Below, in pieces: positions 45,057-52,754 of a stretch of DNA of 64,000 nt (within the stretch, counting starts at the first letter, position 1; each line of letters opens with the position of its first letter). This DNA is from Tenacibaculum sp. Bg11-29 (GTDB lineage: Bacteria; Bacteroidota; Bacteroidia; Flavobacteriales; Flavobacteriaceae), in assembly GCF_002836595.1 (NCBI RefSeq), contig NZ_PJBB01000003.1:1611001-1675000 (forward strand), read 5' to 3'. The notes beneath the pieces are model-generated. The model made no database searches. It was given only the letters and a program-made list of their open reading frames with translations, and had not been told where the DNA came from. Made by a program: the position numbers and the translations under genes.

Positions 45057-45249
45057 TTAAGGCATAATACTAGTGTTTGTTTTTCCAGTAGCAAGCCCTG
45101 TTATAGTAACAACCACCTTCATCATCATCTTCATCGTCTTCATTTCCTAGATCAACAACGGTGGTGTGTTTTGAAGTAGTAATTATACCACCTTTAATAG
45201 TTTGTAATTTTTCTCTAGTTAGAGATTTAAATAGATTTACAGTTTTCAT
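45057..45249 (-). pseudogene. Precursor peptide, repeat copy 5, frameshifted
   Basis: The frame starts with the shared leader (one change, LFKSLTREKLQTIKGG) and core IITTSKHTTVVDLGNEDDED. After EGG there is one extra T, so the tail becomes CYYNRACYWKNKH and stops at 45070 (59 aa). Removing the extra base restores a GVTITGLATGKTNTSIMP-like tail ending at 45057. It lies nearest the presumed promoter. It may be a dead copy or a new variant peptide with two cysteines. Confidence 0.7.
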
Positions 45250-45335
45250 GTTTTTATTTTTAAGATTGGTTTAAATTTTTAAGAAATATTATATTAATAA
45301 GTTTTTTGTAGCATTTATTTAGCTTTTAATTGATA

Positions 45336-45388
45336 CCTACTCTTCAGTTTTTTTAACATAATAGTGTTTTCGGCTGCCTATTATTATG
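45336..45388 (-). promoter_or_regulatory. Conserved inverted-repeat element B, upstream of the precursor array
   Basis: An inverted repeat (45357-45366 and 45379-45388; 8 of 10 positions pair as Watson-Crick) encloses TTTTCGGCTGCC (45367-45378), identical to element A except at one base. CCTACTCTT at 45336-45344 is the same box in the same order. The arms have a different sequence from element A, so the symmetry is conserved rather than the bases. It lies 86 nt before the first precursor ATG. Confidence 0.6.
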
Positions 45389-45510
45389 TGTTCAATAATC
45401 TATTACACTTAACTTAATACAATTTTATAATAAGAAGTGTATTCAATAATTTTTTTGGTTATTTACTGTCAAACCTATAAAAAAACTTCCATTTTATCTT
45501 ATTTTGGAGG

Positions 45511-45534
45511 GGAGACAAATGAGGAGACAAATGA
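45511..45534. repeat. Two adjacent 12-bp direct repeats
   Basis: GGAGACAAATGA occurs twice head to tail between the regulator gene and the precursor array. It may be a binding site or a chance duplication. Confidence 0.5.
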
Positions 45535-45567
45535 TTAAAGCTCCTGTTTTTAAGGGGTTTATTTTAA

Positions 45568-47130
45568 TTAAAAAGTAGCTAAGTAATTAGTGAGGGTAAT
45601 TTTTGAACAAAGAATAATTTTTTTTCTAACTCGCTGTTTGGCTTTTTTAACACTACTTTCTGCAATAAATAAAATATTAGAGATTTCTTTTTGGGTGAAA
45701 CCTATTTTTACGAGTGTAAGTAGTCTAATTTCAGTTTTAGTTAAATTGGGGTGTTTTTCATAAAGGTTTGTGAAAAAATCAGGATTAAACTCTTGAAATT
45801 TATTTTTAAAAGAGACCCACTCTTCTTCTCGAGTTATATTTGATTCAAGTAATTTAAAAATACTTAGAAAATCTGATTTTTGAATGCGGTTGTTATTTGC
45901 TTTAATCAGTTTTGATTGTAATTCGTTATTTGACTTTTGTAATAACTCTTTTTGATGTGCATATAATGAAGTTTTACCATTATTCTTACCTAATATTTTT
46001 GCGGTAGTGTAGGTAAAGATTATAAATTCGATGGTAGTACCAATTTTGAAGTAAAATTTACCAGTTGTTTCAGTTGCAAAATAAATATTTAAAATACCTA
46101 TAAAAACAAAAAAAAGAACAAATAACATTGCAATAAGATAATAACGAGTTTGCATTTTCTGTTTTTTAGAAGCTGTAATTATCATTACAATTAGTAAGGA
46201 TAACCATAGAAGCCCAAAAACAAACTCTATAAAGTGTATTTTACCTATTTCTTTAGTACAAAATAATATTTGATAGCTTAATATTACTAGCATTAATAGA
46301 GCAGAGTTGTTTTTTAAAAATTTGTAGGATTTAGGGTGTGAGTGATTAATATTTAAAAAATTAGCACTAAATAAAAGAAGAAATAAAATCATACATTTTA
46401 ATAAAACAAAAATTAGTTGTTCTACTATAAATAAAGGAAGACCAATATTAAAAAGATAACCATCAAAACCAAGGTAAAATAGAGAGGTGAAAAAGATATA
46501 ACATGTATAAAATAAGTAAACTTTCTTTTTGAAAAGAGTCCAATAAAAAATATTTATGAGAAGAATGATAAAAATAACCCCGAAGAAGAAAATATTTTTA
46601 ATGGTTTCGTTACGAACTGTTTTAATAAATTCAGGGAGAGATTTTATTAAGGGAGTTGCTCGTATAGCTCTTCCGTCACTTTGAGCGTGAATAAAAAAAA
46701 CAGATTCCTCATTGGGAGCTAAAGTAACTTTGAAGTTAGGTTTAGAAAAGTTAAATGAACGATTATCATTACTAGTATTCGTTTCTGTAAAATAAATTTT
46801 ATTATTATTCGTGTCGAGTTGATAAAATTTGTAGCTCCTGTTAATAATATCGTTATTAAAAATAACAAGCTCTTTTTTTTGATAAGATAGATTACTTAGT
46901 TTTATTTTAATCCATATACTGCCATTAAAAAAAGGGAAGTTAATATCACAGAGATATTTAAATGGAATTTTTTCTAATTTTTGTATACTGTAGGCGTTAT
47001 GGTAATCAATAAAACATTCATAAGAGAGTTTAATTTCTTGGTTATTTGTTAGTTTAGATTGATTGGTACAACCAATATTAAATACAAATAGAGTTACAAA
47101 TAGTAATCGTATCAGCGTATACTTAGACAT
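45568..47130 (-). CDS. Membrane-bound 7TM sensor with LuxR-type DNA-binding domain
   Basis: The 520-aa protein has an N-terminal export signal (possibly lipid-modified at Cys21 in FNIGCTNQ), a beta-rich extracytoplasmic domain of the 7TMR-DISMED2 type (residues ~30-180, including GSIWIKIKLSN), about seven transmembrane helices (~185-385), a coiled coil, and a C-terminal HTH (LTKTEIRLLTLVKIGFTQKE, then SNILFIAESSVKKAKQRVRK, split by position). It would sense an outer signal and act on DNA from the membrane. It lies immediately upstream of the RiPP array on the same strand and is a good candidate for its regulator (inference). Confidence 0.8.
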   Translation of the reverse strand: MSKYTLIRLLFVTLFVFNIGCTNQSKLTNNQEIKLSYECFIDYHNAYSIQKLEKIPFKYLCDINFPFFNGSIWIKIKLSNLSYQKKELVIFNNDIINRSYKFYQLDTNNNKIYFTETNTSNDNRSFNFSKPNFKVTLAPNEESVFFIHAQSDGRAIRATPLIKSLPEFIKTVRNETIKNIFFFGVIFIILLINIFYWTLFKKKVYLFYTCYIFFTSLFYLGFDGYLFNIGLPLFIVEQLIFVLLKCMILFLLLFSANFLNINHSHPKSYKFLKNNSALLMLVILSYQILFCTKEIGKIHFIEFVFGLLWLSLLIVMIITASKKQKMQTRYYLIAMLFVLFFVFIGILNIYFATETTGKFYFKIGTTIEFIIFTYTTAKILGKNNGKTSLYAHQKELLQKSNNELQSKLIKANNNRIQKSDFLSIFKLLESNITREEEWVSFKNKFQEFNPDFFTNLYEKHPNLTKTEIRLLTLVKIGFTQKEISNILFIAESSVKKAKQRVRKKIILCSKITLTNYLATF

Positions 47131-47728
47131 TTTATAATAACGGGGGATATATATGTTAATCTTCCCTAAAATTACAGAAATATTTTGTACTGTTGATTGA
47201 TTCTGTAAAGAATATAATAAGATTGTTGGTAAATTCCTTTTAAGAAACCTTTCAAAAAGAACATCAATAATGATTGGAATTGAAGTAATTACATTTTATT
47301 ATCTGTCTCAATTGAATAGGTTTTAGAATTTTTAATTATTTATATTCAAAAACAGATAAAAGGCAATTTTCTACAAACTATTTTTAGATAAAACCTATAT
47401 TAAAAACAATGTAAAGAGTTTCTTAATAATAGTGTCAGATAATTTTTGACTAGGGAGGTGTTAAGTTCTTGAAATATAGTCAGATGGGTTGTGTATATTC
47501 ACAAAAAGCCTTCAATTAAATATCGAGTAATAAAGCTTAATTAGCTGGCTTTTTATTAATGAAATACGGGTTAAGATATTAATTTTGTATCTTAATATTA
47601 TAACGCTAGCTAAGGTTTCTGAAAATAACTTAATAAGTGAAATTGAATAGCTATAGAGAACAGATGGATATAAGAAAGAGTACTGTTAGGTTAATGTAAT
47701 AAGAATATGAAAAAAATTACAAAATATT
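47131..47728. other. Intergenic stretch with no recognised feature
   Basis: About 600 bp without a credible open reading frame, tRNA or strong hairpin; stops are frequent in all frames. It holds the upstream region of the 7TM regulator. Confidence 0.6.
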
Positions 47729-48343
47729 TTAAAATAAACCATTAATTTGAGCATCTATTCGATCAATAATAGAGCCTAAATCTTCTTGATTTTTAACGAA
47801 ATCTAAATTGTCAACATCAATAATTAACAACTTTCCTTTAGTATATTTACTAACCCAAGCTTCGTAGCGCTCGTTTAATCGGCTTAAATAATCAATACTA
47901 ATTGAGTTTTCGTATTCACGACCACGTTTGTGTATTTGACCTACAAGTGTAGAAATATCAGCACGTAAATATATTAATAAATCTGGTGGAGTTACCAAAT
48001 TTTCCATTAACTCGAATAATGATGAATAGTTACTATAATCACGATTTGTCATTAAGCCCATTGCGTGTAAGTTAGGAGCAAAAATATGAGCATCTTCGTA
48101 AATTGTTCTGTCTTGAATTATTTTTTTACCAGATTTTCTTAATTCTAAAACTTGACGAAAGCGGCTATTTAAAAAGAAAACTTGTAGGTTAAAAGACCAT
48201 CTTTCCATTTCTCCATAAAAATCATCTAAATAAGGATTTTCATCAACAGATTCAAAATGAGGGTCCCAGTTATAATGTTTTGCTAATAATTGGGTTAAAG
48301 TGGTTTTACCTGCGCCAATATTTCCGGCAATTGCTACATGCAT
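47729..48343 (-). CDS. Deoxynucleoside kinase
   Basis: The 204-aa protein has the P-loop VAIAGNIGAGKTTLTQLLAK, FESVDENPYLDDFYGEMERW, the QDRTIYEDAHIF motif with the DR pair, and KRGREYENSISIDYL near the LID region. It phosphorylates deoxynucleosides in the salvage route; substrate preference cannot be read. It is a separate relative of the kinase half of the folK fusion at 28546-29676. Confidence 0.92.
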   Translation of the reverse strand: MHVAIAGNIGAGKTTLTQLLAKHYNWDPHFESVDENPYLDDFYGEMERWSFNLQVFFLNSRFRQVLELRKSGKKIIQDRTIYEDAHIFAPNLHAMGLMTNRDYSNYSSLFELMENLVTPPDLLIYLRADISTLVGQIHKRGREYENSISIDYLSRLNERYEAWVSKYTKGKLLIIDVDNLDFVKNQEDLGSIIDRIDAQINGLF

Positions 48344-48398
48344 AGTTTTTAAATTTCAAGACTGTAAAATTACATAAAAAAAGGGATTTCAAAAGGTT

Positions 48399-49079
48399 TT
48401 AACAAATCAATTTATAACCATAGCCACGAATGTTAACTATTTGAATTGATTCATCTTTTTTTAACTTTTTTCTTAGTTTAGAAATAAACACGTCCATACT
48501 TCTTGCATTAAAGAAATCATCATTACCCCATAGCTTTTTAAGGATAAAAGATCTGTCTAGTATCTCATTTTTATTTTTAAAAAGATGGAAGAGTAATTCA
48601 GACTCTCTATGAGTTAGTAATTCAGATTTTGAATTAAAAAATAACGCTTGTTTGTTGTGATTAAATATAAAATTACCAATAACTATTTTTTCGGAACTTA
48701 TTTTTAACTGATTCCTATTTAATAAAGAATGAATACGAACAATTAACTCTTCCATAGAAAAAGGTTTCTTTAAATAGTCATTTCCTCCATGTTCAAATCC
48801 TTCTAAAACATCTTTAGTTTGTGATTTTGCTGTTAAAAAAATAATAGGAATATGTTTGTTTTCTTGCCGAATTTCTTTGGCTAATGTAAAACCATCTTTT
48901 TTTGGCATCATCACATCTAAAACTAAAATTTCGGGCTGTTCTTTTTGATATAAATGATAAGCTTCTTCTCCATTTAACGCATGAGAAACTTCAAAATTTC
49001 TAGTTTCTAAACTTTCTTTTATAATTTGTCCTAAACTAGGTTCATCTTCAGCTAATAAAACTTTTATTTTTTTAGTCAT
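48399..49079 (-). CDS. OmpR/PhoB family response regulator
   Basis: The 226-aa protein has a receiver domain (VLLAEDEPSLGQII, phospho-acceptor aspartate in ILVLDVMMPKKDG, lysine in GGNDYLKKPF) and a C-terminal winged-helix DNA-binding domain (LTHRESELLFHLFKN, DVFISKLRKKLKKDESI, VNIRGYGYKL). The ATG at 49079 is preferred over an upstream TTG; it overlaps the kinase stop (ATGACTAA). The likely targets are the TTAAC boxes upstream of the divergent GLPGLI unit. Confidence 0.93.
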   Translation of the reverse strand: MTKKIKVLLAEDEPSLGQIIKESLETRNFEVSHALNGEEAYHLYQKEQPEILVLDVMMPKKDGFTLAKEIRQENKHIPIIFLTAKSQTKDVLEGFEHGGNDYLKKPFSMEELIVRIHSLLNRNQLKISSEKIVIGNFIFNHNKQALFFNSKSELLTHRESELLFHLFKNKNEILDRSFILKKLWGNDDFFNARSMDVFISKLRKKLKKDESIQIVNIRGYGYKLIC

Positions 49080-50631
49080 CAAGTAATGTTATTTTAAAAG
49101 CTGTTTGCTTAGAATTAGAAAATAAAGAAATAGATCCATTATGTTTTTCAATAATTTTTTTTGTGTAGTATAAACCAATTCCAAAACCTTTTACGTCATG
49201 TGTATTTCCTTTTGGAACCCGATAAAATTTTTCAAATATTTTTTCTTGTTGATTTTTTTCAATTCCTTTTCCATTATCAGCTATAGAAATTTCTAAATTA
49301 TTTAAAACAGAATTAATATTGATTTCTATATTATTACCCCCATATTTTATGGCATTATCAATCAAATTTGAAATAGCATTTTCAAAATGAAAAGGATCAA
49401 TGTTTTTTTCTAACCCTGTAATATTGCTTGAAAATTCAATAGTTTTGTTTGGCGTAATTAATTGATGTTTTTTAGTAAGCTTATCGGTCAAGTCAATTAA
49501 ATTAATGGGTTCTTTTTTTAATAGTAGGTTTTCACTATCTAAAGTTGCAGTTTCTAATAATTTCTCCACCATTAGCTGTAGTTTCTTTAACTGACCAGAA
49601 GAAATTGAAAGGTATTTTTTAGTTTTCTCTTTATCATTAATCATGTTAAAACTTTCGATAGCTTCAATTGCAGTTGAAATAGTTGTAATTGGTGTTTTAA
49701 ATTCATGAGTGATATTACTGATTAGATCGTTTTTAATTTCTGCTAATTCTTTTTGTTGATTGATGATTTTTAATAAATAAAATAAACTAGAAATAACTGC
49801 AAGAGACAGTAAAAGTGATAACAGAATGCCTGTAGAACTTCTTTTTAAAGTTTCAATATTTGGATTGTTATAGATTAATTTGAAAGCTTCATTTTTTTTA
49901 ACAAAAGTTGATTTGGAGCTTACAGAAAATATATCAGAATTCAATAAAGAATTTTTTGTTTCATGAAAAAGTGTATCATTTTTTAAATGATGAAAACTTG
50001 TTTTTAAATCAATTTTTTTTTGCTTTAATTGGTTTTTAATTAAAGAATCTATTTTTTTATATTCAACAGATTGATCCAGAAATGAAATAAATATAGGTTT
50101 TAAATATGTGAAAAATTTTAAACTGTCTGCTGCTCTTTTTCCTCTAAAATATTTTATTTCAGTTTTAATATTATATCCTTTTTGAGTAACTATTATAGTT
50201 GAATCTTCTTTTTTGTTACTTAACGAATCGATCTCTAAATTAAACTCTTTAGCTGAATTCATCATAGAATCTATTTGCCTTTTAGACATGTCTCCCGAGC
50301 TAAATTTAAAATTGTTAATGGTAACTCTAGGCTTTTCTTTTTTAGATTTTTTTTTTGTTTTTTTGTTTAAAATTTCACCAACATAGCTATTTTTAAATGA
50401 TTTTTCATGACTATAATTGTTTTTTGGGTTTATTATTGTTAAGAAATCATTTTTAGCTAAAGATGAATAATATTCTTCTACAGCATTATCTAAACTCAAT
50501 TGAATCTCATTGGTTACTTGTCTTTTATTTTCTGCGTAATTTTTATAATTCCAATACAATTGTATGATAATTGTGGCAAGTATAGTTATTGTAATAAAAT
50601 ATAAAATCAAACGATATTTTCGGTTCTTCAT
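49072..50631 (-). CDS. Sensor histidine kinase (HisKA type)
   Basis: The 519-aa protein has two transmembrane segments (residues ~7-27 and ~265-285) around a ~235-residue sensor domain, HisKA with the histidine in LISNITHEFKTPITTISTA, and HATPase motifs (NAISNLIDNAIKYGG, DNGKGIEKNQQEKIFEKFYR with GFGIGLYYTKKII). It overlaps the response regulator and is transcribed before it. The sensor domain is unrecognised. Confidence 0.92.
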   Translation of the reverse strand: MKNRKYRLILYFITITILATIIIQLYWNYKNYAENKRQVTNEIQLSLDNAVEEYYSSLAKNDFLTIINPKNNYSHEKSFKNSYVGEILNKKTKKKSKKEKPRVTINNFKFSSGDMSKRQIDSMMNSAKEFNLEIDSLSNKKEDSTIIVTQKGYNIKTEIKYFRGKRAADSLKFFTYLKPIFISFLDQSVEYKKIDSLIKNQLKQKKIDLKTSFHHLKNDTLFHETKNSLLNSDIFSVSSKSTFVKKNEAFKLIYNNPNIETLKRSSTGILLSLLLSLAVISSLFYLLKIINQQKELAEIKNDLISNITHEFKTPITTISTAIEAIESFNMINDKEKTKKYLSISSGQLKKLQLMVEKLLETATLDSENLLLKKEPINLIDLTDKLTKKHQLITPNKTIEFSSNITGLEKNIDPFHFENAISNLIDNAIKYGGNNIEININSVLNNLEISIADNGKGIEKNQQEKIFEKFYRVPKGNTHDVKGFGIGLYYTKKIIEKHNGSISLFSNSKQTAFKITLLDD

Positions 50632-50671
50632 AATTCAAAGATAGTCAGTTAAGTGTAATTAAAATAGCAGC

Positions 50672-50696
50672 TTAACACTAGTTAACACTAGTTAAC
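50672..50696. promoter_or_regulatory. Three TTAAC boxes spaced by 10 bp, probable response-regulator site
   Basis: TTAACACTAG occurs twice in tandem (50672-50681 and 50682-50691), then TTAAC at 50692. Direct repeats one helical turn apart are typical of OmpR/PhoB binding. They lie between the kinase gene and the GLPGLI unit, about 25 bp before CATCTTTG (50719-50726, one mismatch from the -7 element). Confidence 0.55.
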
Positions 50697-50752
50697 TTTA
50701 AAGGATAATTTCTATATTCATCTTTGTATTGTAAAATATAAATAGAGAAACC

Positions 50753-51067
50753 ATGAAAAAAAATATTACCATTTTATTAGTATGCATATCGGGTGTTATT
50801 TCCTCTCAGGAAAATATTACAACAGCAGAAATAAAAGAAAGCAACATAAATTCTTTAAGATTTTCTGTTGAAGAACTGAAAAGTATTAATTGGAATGATA
50901 TTAAAGATGTTTTCAATGAAAACATAAATAAAGATAAAAAAATAATTCTAGGGTTTAATGTAAAGAACAATAACATACATAGTTTTGAGATAAAAGGAAG
51001 TTTATCAGATCTAGAAGGAACAATTGAAATTGCTAAAAAGGTAATCAAAGTAATAGAAAAATTATAA
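50753..51067 (+). CDS. Small exported protein upstream of GLPGLI (104 aa)
   Basis: The 104-aa protein has a signal peptide (GVISSQ) and a mixed alpha/beta body (INSLRFSVEELKSINWNDIK, then IILGFNVKNNNIHSFEIKGS). It ends 2 nt before the GLPGLI start codon region and is clearly in its operon. I do not recognise the family. It probably acts in the periplasm with the GLPGLI and SusC-like proteins. Confidence 0.7.
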   Translation: MKKNITILLVCISGVISSQENITTAEIKESNINSLRFSVEELKSINWNDIKDVFNENINKDKKIILGFNVKNNNIHSFEIKGSLSDLEGTIEIAKKVIKVIEKL

Positions 51068-51069
51068 AA

Positions 51070-51906
51070 ATGAAAAAAGGTATATTTTTAATAATGTTGT
51101 TTTTAGTAACAACAATTTACGCTCAAAATTTTCAAGGAAAAGCTACTTATAAAACTTTTAGAAAAGTAGACTTTAAAATGGATGTAAGAAAAGGTGCTCC
51201 AAAGTCAGATATGCAAAAGAAAATACAAGAGCAATTAAGAAAACAGTTCCAACAAACTTATACGTTGAATTTTAGTAAATCAGAATCTACGTATACGCAA
51301 AATAAAAAACTATCAGCACCACAAACTAGCTCTGGAGGGTTTAAGATGGTAATAGCAGGAAGTGGAGGAGGAACAGATGTTTTATATAAAAACATTGCAA
51401 CGAAACAATATATAAATAAAACTGAAATTAGCGGAAAACGTTTTTTAATAAAAGATAAACTAGAAGATTTTGGTTGGGAAATGTCAGGAGAAACTAAAAA
51501 TATAGGAAATTATACTTGTTATAAGGCTACAAAAAGTAGAGAAGAAGAAAGAATAAGTTTTTCTATGACAGATGGAAAAAAGGAAGAAAAAAAAGAAAAA
51601 ACATCGATAATTACAACAGCTTGGTATACCACTCAGATTCTGGTTAGCAATGGTCCTGAAGGTTTTTGGGGATTACCAGGGTTAATTTTAGAAATTCAAG
51701 ATGGGAAATTAACAATTGTTTGTTCTGAAATAATACTTAATCCATCAGATAAAATTCAAATTAAAGAACCTTCAAAAGGGAAAAAAGTAACACAAAAAAA
51801 GTTTGATGAAATTATGGGTAAACATTCAAAAGAGATGATAGAACGTTTTAAGAGTAAGCGTAAAAACAAAGATGGAAATTCATTTAGTATTCAAATACAA
51901 GGGTAG
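51070..51906 (+). CDS. GLPGLI family protein
   Basis: The 278-aa protein has a signal peptide (IYAQNF), then the family features: QGKATYKTF, IGNYTCYKATKSREEE, TAWYTTQILVSNGPEGFWGL and PGLILEIQDGKLTIVCSEI. GLPGLI proteins are exported and usually encoded beside SusC/RagA-like outer-membrane proteins, as here. The function is unknown. It lies in the operon driven from the TTAAC-box region. Confidence 0.88.
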   Translation: MKKGIFLIMLFLVTTIYAQNFQGKATYKTFRKVDFKMDVRKGAPKSDMQKKIQEQLRKQFQQTYTLNFSKSESTYTQNKKLSAPQTSSGGFKMVIAGSGGGTDVLYKNIATKQYINKTEISGKRFLIKDKLEDFGWEMSGETKNIGNYTCYKATKSREEERISFSMTDGKKEEKKEKTSIITTAWYTTQILVSNGPEGFWGLPGLILEIQDGKLTIVCSEIILNPSDKIQIKEPSKGKKVTQKKFDEIMGKHSKEMIERFKSKRKNKDGNSFSIQIQG

Positions 51907-51999
51907 TATTAAACCTTTTTATTTTCCAAAACTTAACACACAATTGTAATTAAGTGTTATAAAATAAAAAAGTTTACAACCTTTTTTTCTATGTGCAGC

Positions 52000-52735
52000 T
52001 ACTACATTTTTTTCATAAGCTAATTTTCAAAGTAAGGTAATATACAAGTCAAAACAACTATAGATAATGATTTTGGAGGTTGAGACACGTCTTAGTAGTG
52101 AAAAAAATAAAGTAGCGTATGAAAAGTATGTTGGGAAAACTTTTGTTTTAAGTTTTATAAGAGAAGAATCTGTTTACAAAGAACAAGAAATATTAGTCGA
52201 TGTTAGCACAAGTATAACGCACATATTCAGTGAGTTTTCAGATGGTGAAAGCAACAGAATATTTTGGACAAAAGTCTTTAATTTCTGAAGATGTCGAAAA
52301 TATAATTTAGAATAAGGAAATGAAACATACGTGTTATAAAGCAACTCTAGTAAAGAAAAACAATGCTTTTGATTGGAGAAGCACGTGAAGACCTAAACGT
52401 AATGAAGCGAGAAAAGATTCAACAAAAGTTAAAAAATAAATAGTCGTTACTGCTTGATATATTCCGCAAGTACCTGTTAGTAATGGTCCTGGGAATTACG
52501 GGGGGTACCAGGGTTGATTTTAGAAGTTAATGAAGGAAGAACAACTGTTTTGTGTTCGAAAATTACAATGAATCCGTCAGAGAAGATTGAAATAAGAAAA
52601 CCAGAAAGAGGAAAAAAAGTTACTAGAAAAGAATATACCGATATCATGAAAGTGAAAATGGAAGAAATGAAAGAGCGTTTTTAAAGGAGGTAAAAGAAAT
52701 GGAGGAAGAGGTCTTTTTTAAATAATAAGAAAATA
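52000..52735 (+). pseudogene. Decayed second GLPGLI gene
   Basis: Recognisable pieces in order: ANFQSKVIYKSK, KYVGKTFVLSFIREESVYKE, HTCYKATLVKK, VPGLILEVNEGRTTVLCSKI and EKIEIRKPERGKKVTRKEY. They are interrupted by several stops and frame changes. The TAWYT and LVSNGP region is broken and the GLPGLI signature reads RGVPGLI. It is a paralogue of the intact gene just upstream rather than an exact copy. Confidence 0.75.
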
Positions 52736-52754
52736 AAATCACACACATTTATAC

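Larger units (their letters stand above)
44066..45249 (-). repeat. Tandem array of five ~250-bp precursor repeats
   Basis: Gene starts at 44251, 44501, 44751, 45002 and 45249 are 250, 250, 251 and 247 bp apart. Coding leader, part of the core and the ~60-bp spacer (with TTTTATAACTT and AAAGACTGGTATT) repeat almost unchanged, while the acidic part and the C-terminal tails vary. This implies recent tandem duplication of a whole gene-plus-spacer unit. Confidence 0.85.

Noticed and set aside
44066..45249. The regular ~250-bp repeats as a CRISPR array
   Set aside because: The repeats are coding and 250 bp long, with no short direct repeats and unique 30-40 bp spacers; no cas genes are nearby.
45568..47130. 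The 7TM protein as a histidine kinase
   Set aside because: No phospho-acceptor histidine or HATPase motifs follow the coiled coil; the C-terminus is a LuxR-type HTH.
47131..47728. A hidden tRNA or small RNA in the gap before the deoxynucleoside kinase
   Set aside because: No cloverleaf-like arms, GTTCGA loop or strong terminator hairpin was seen.
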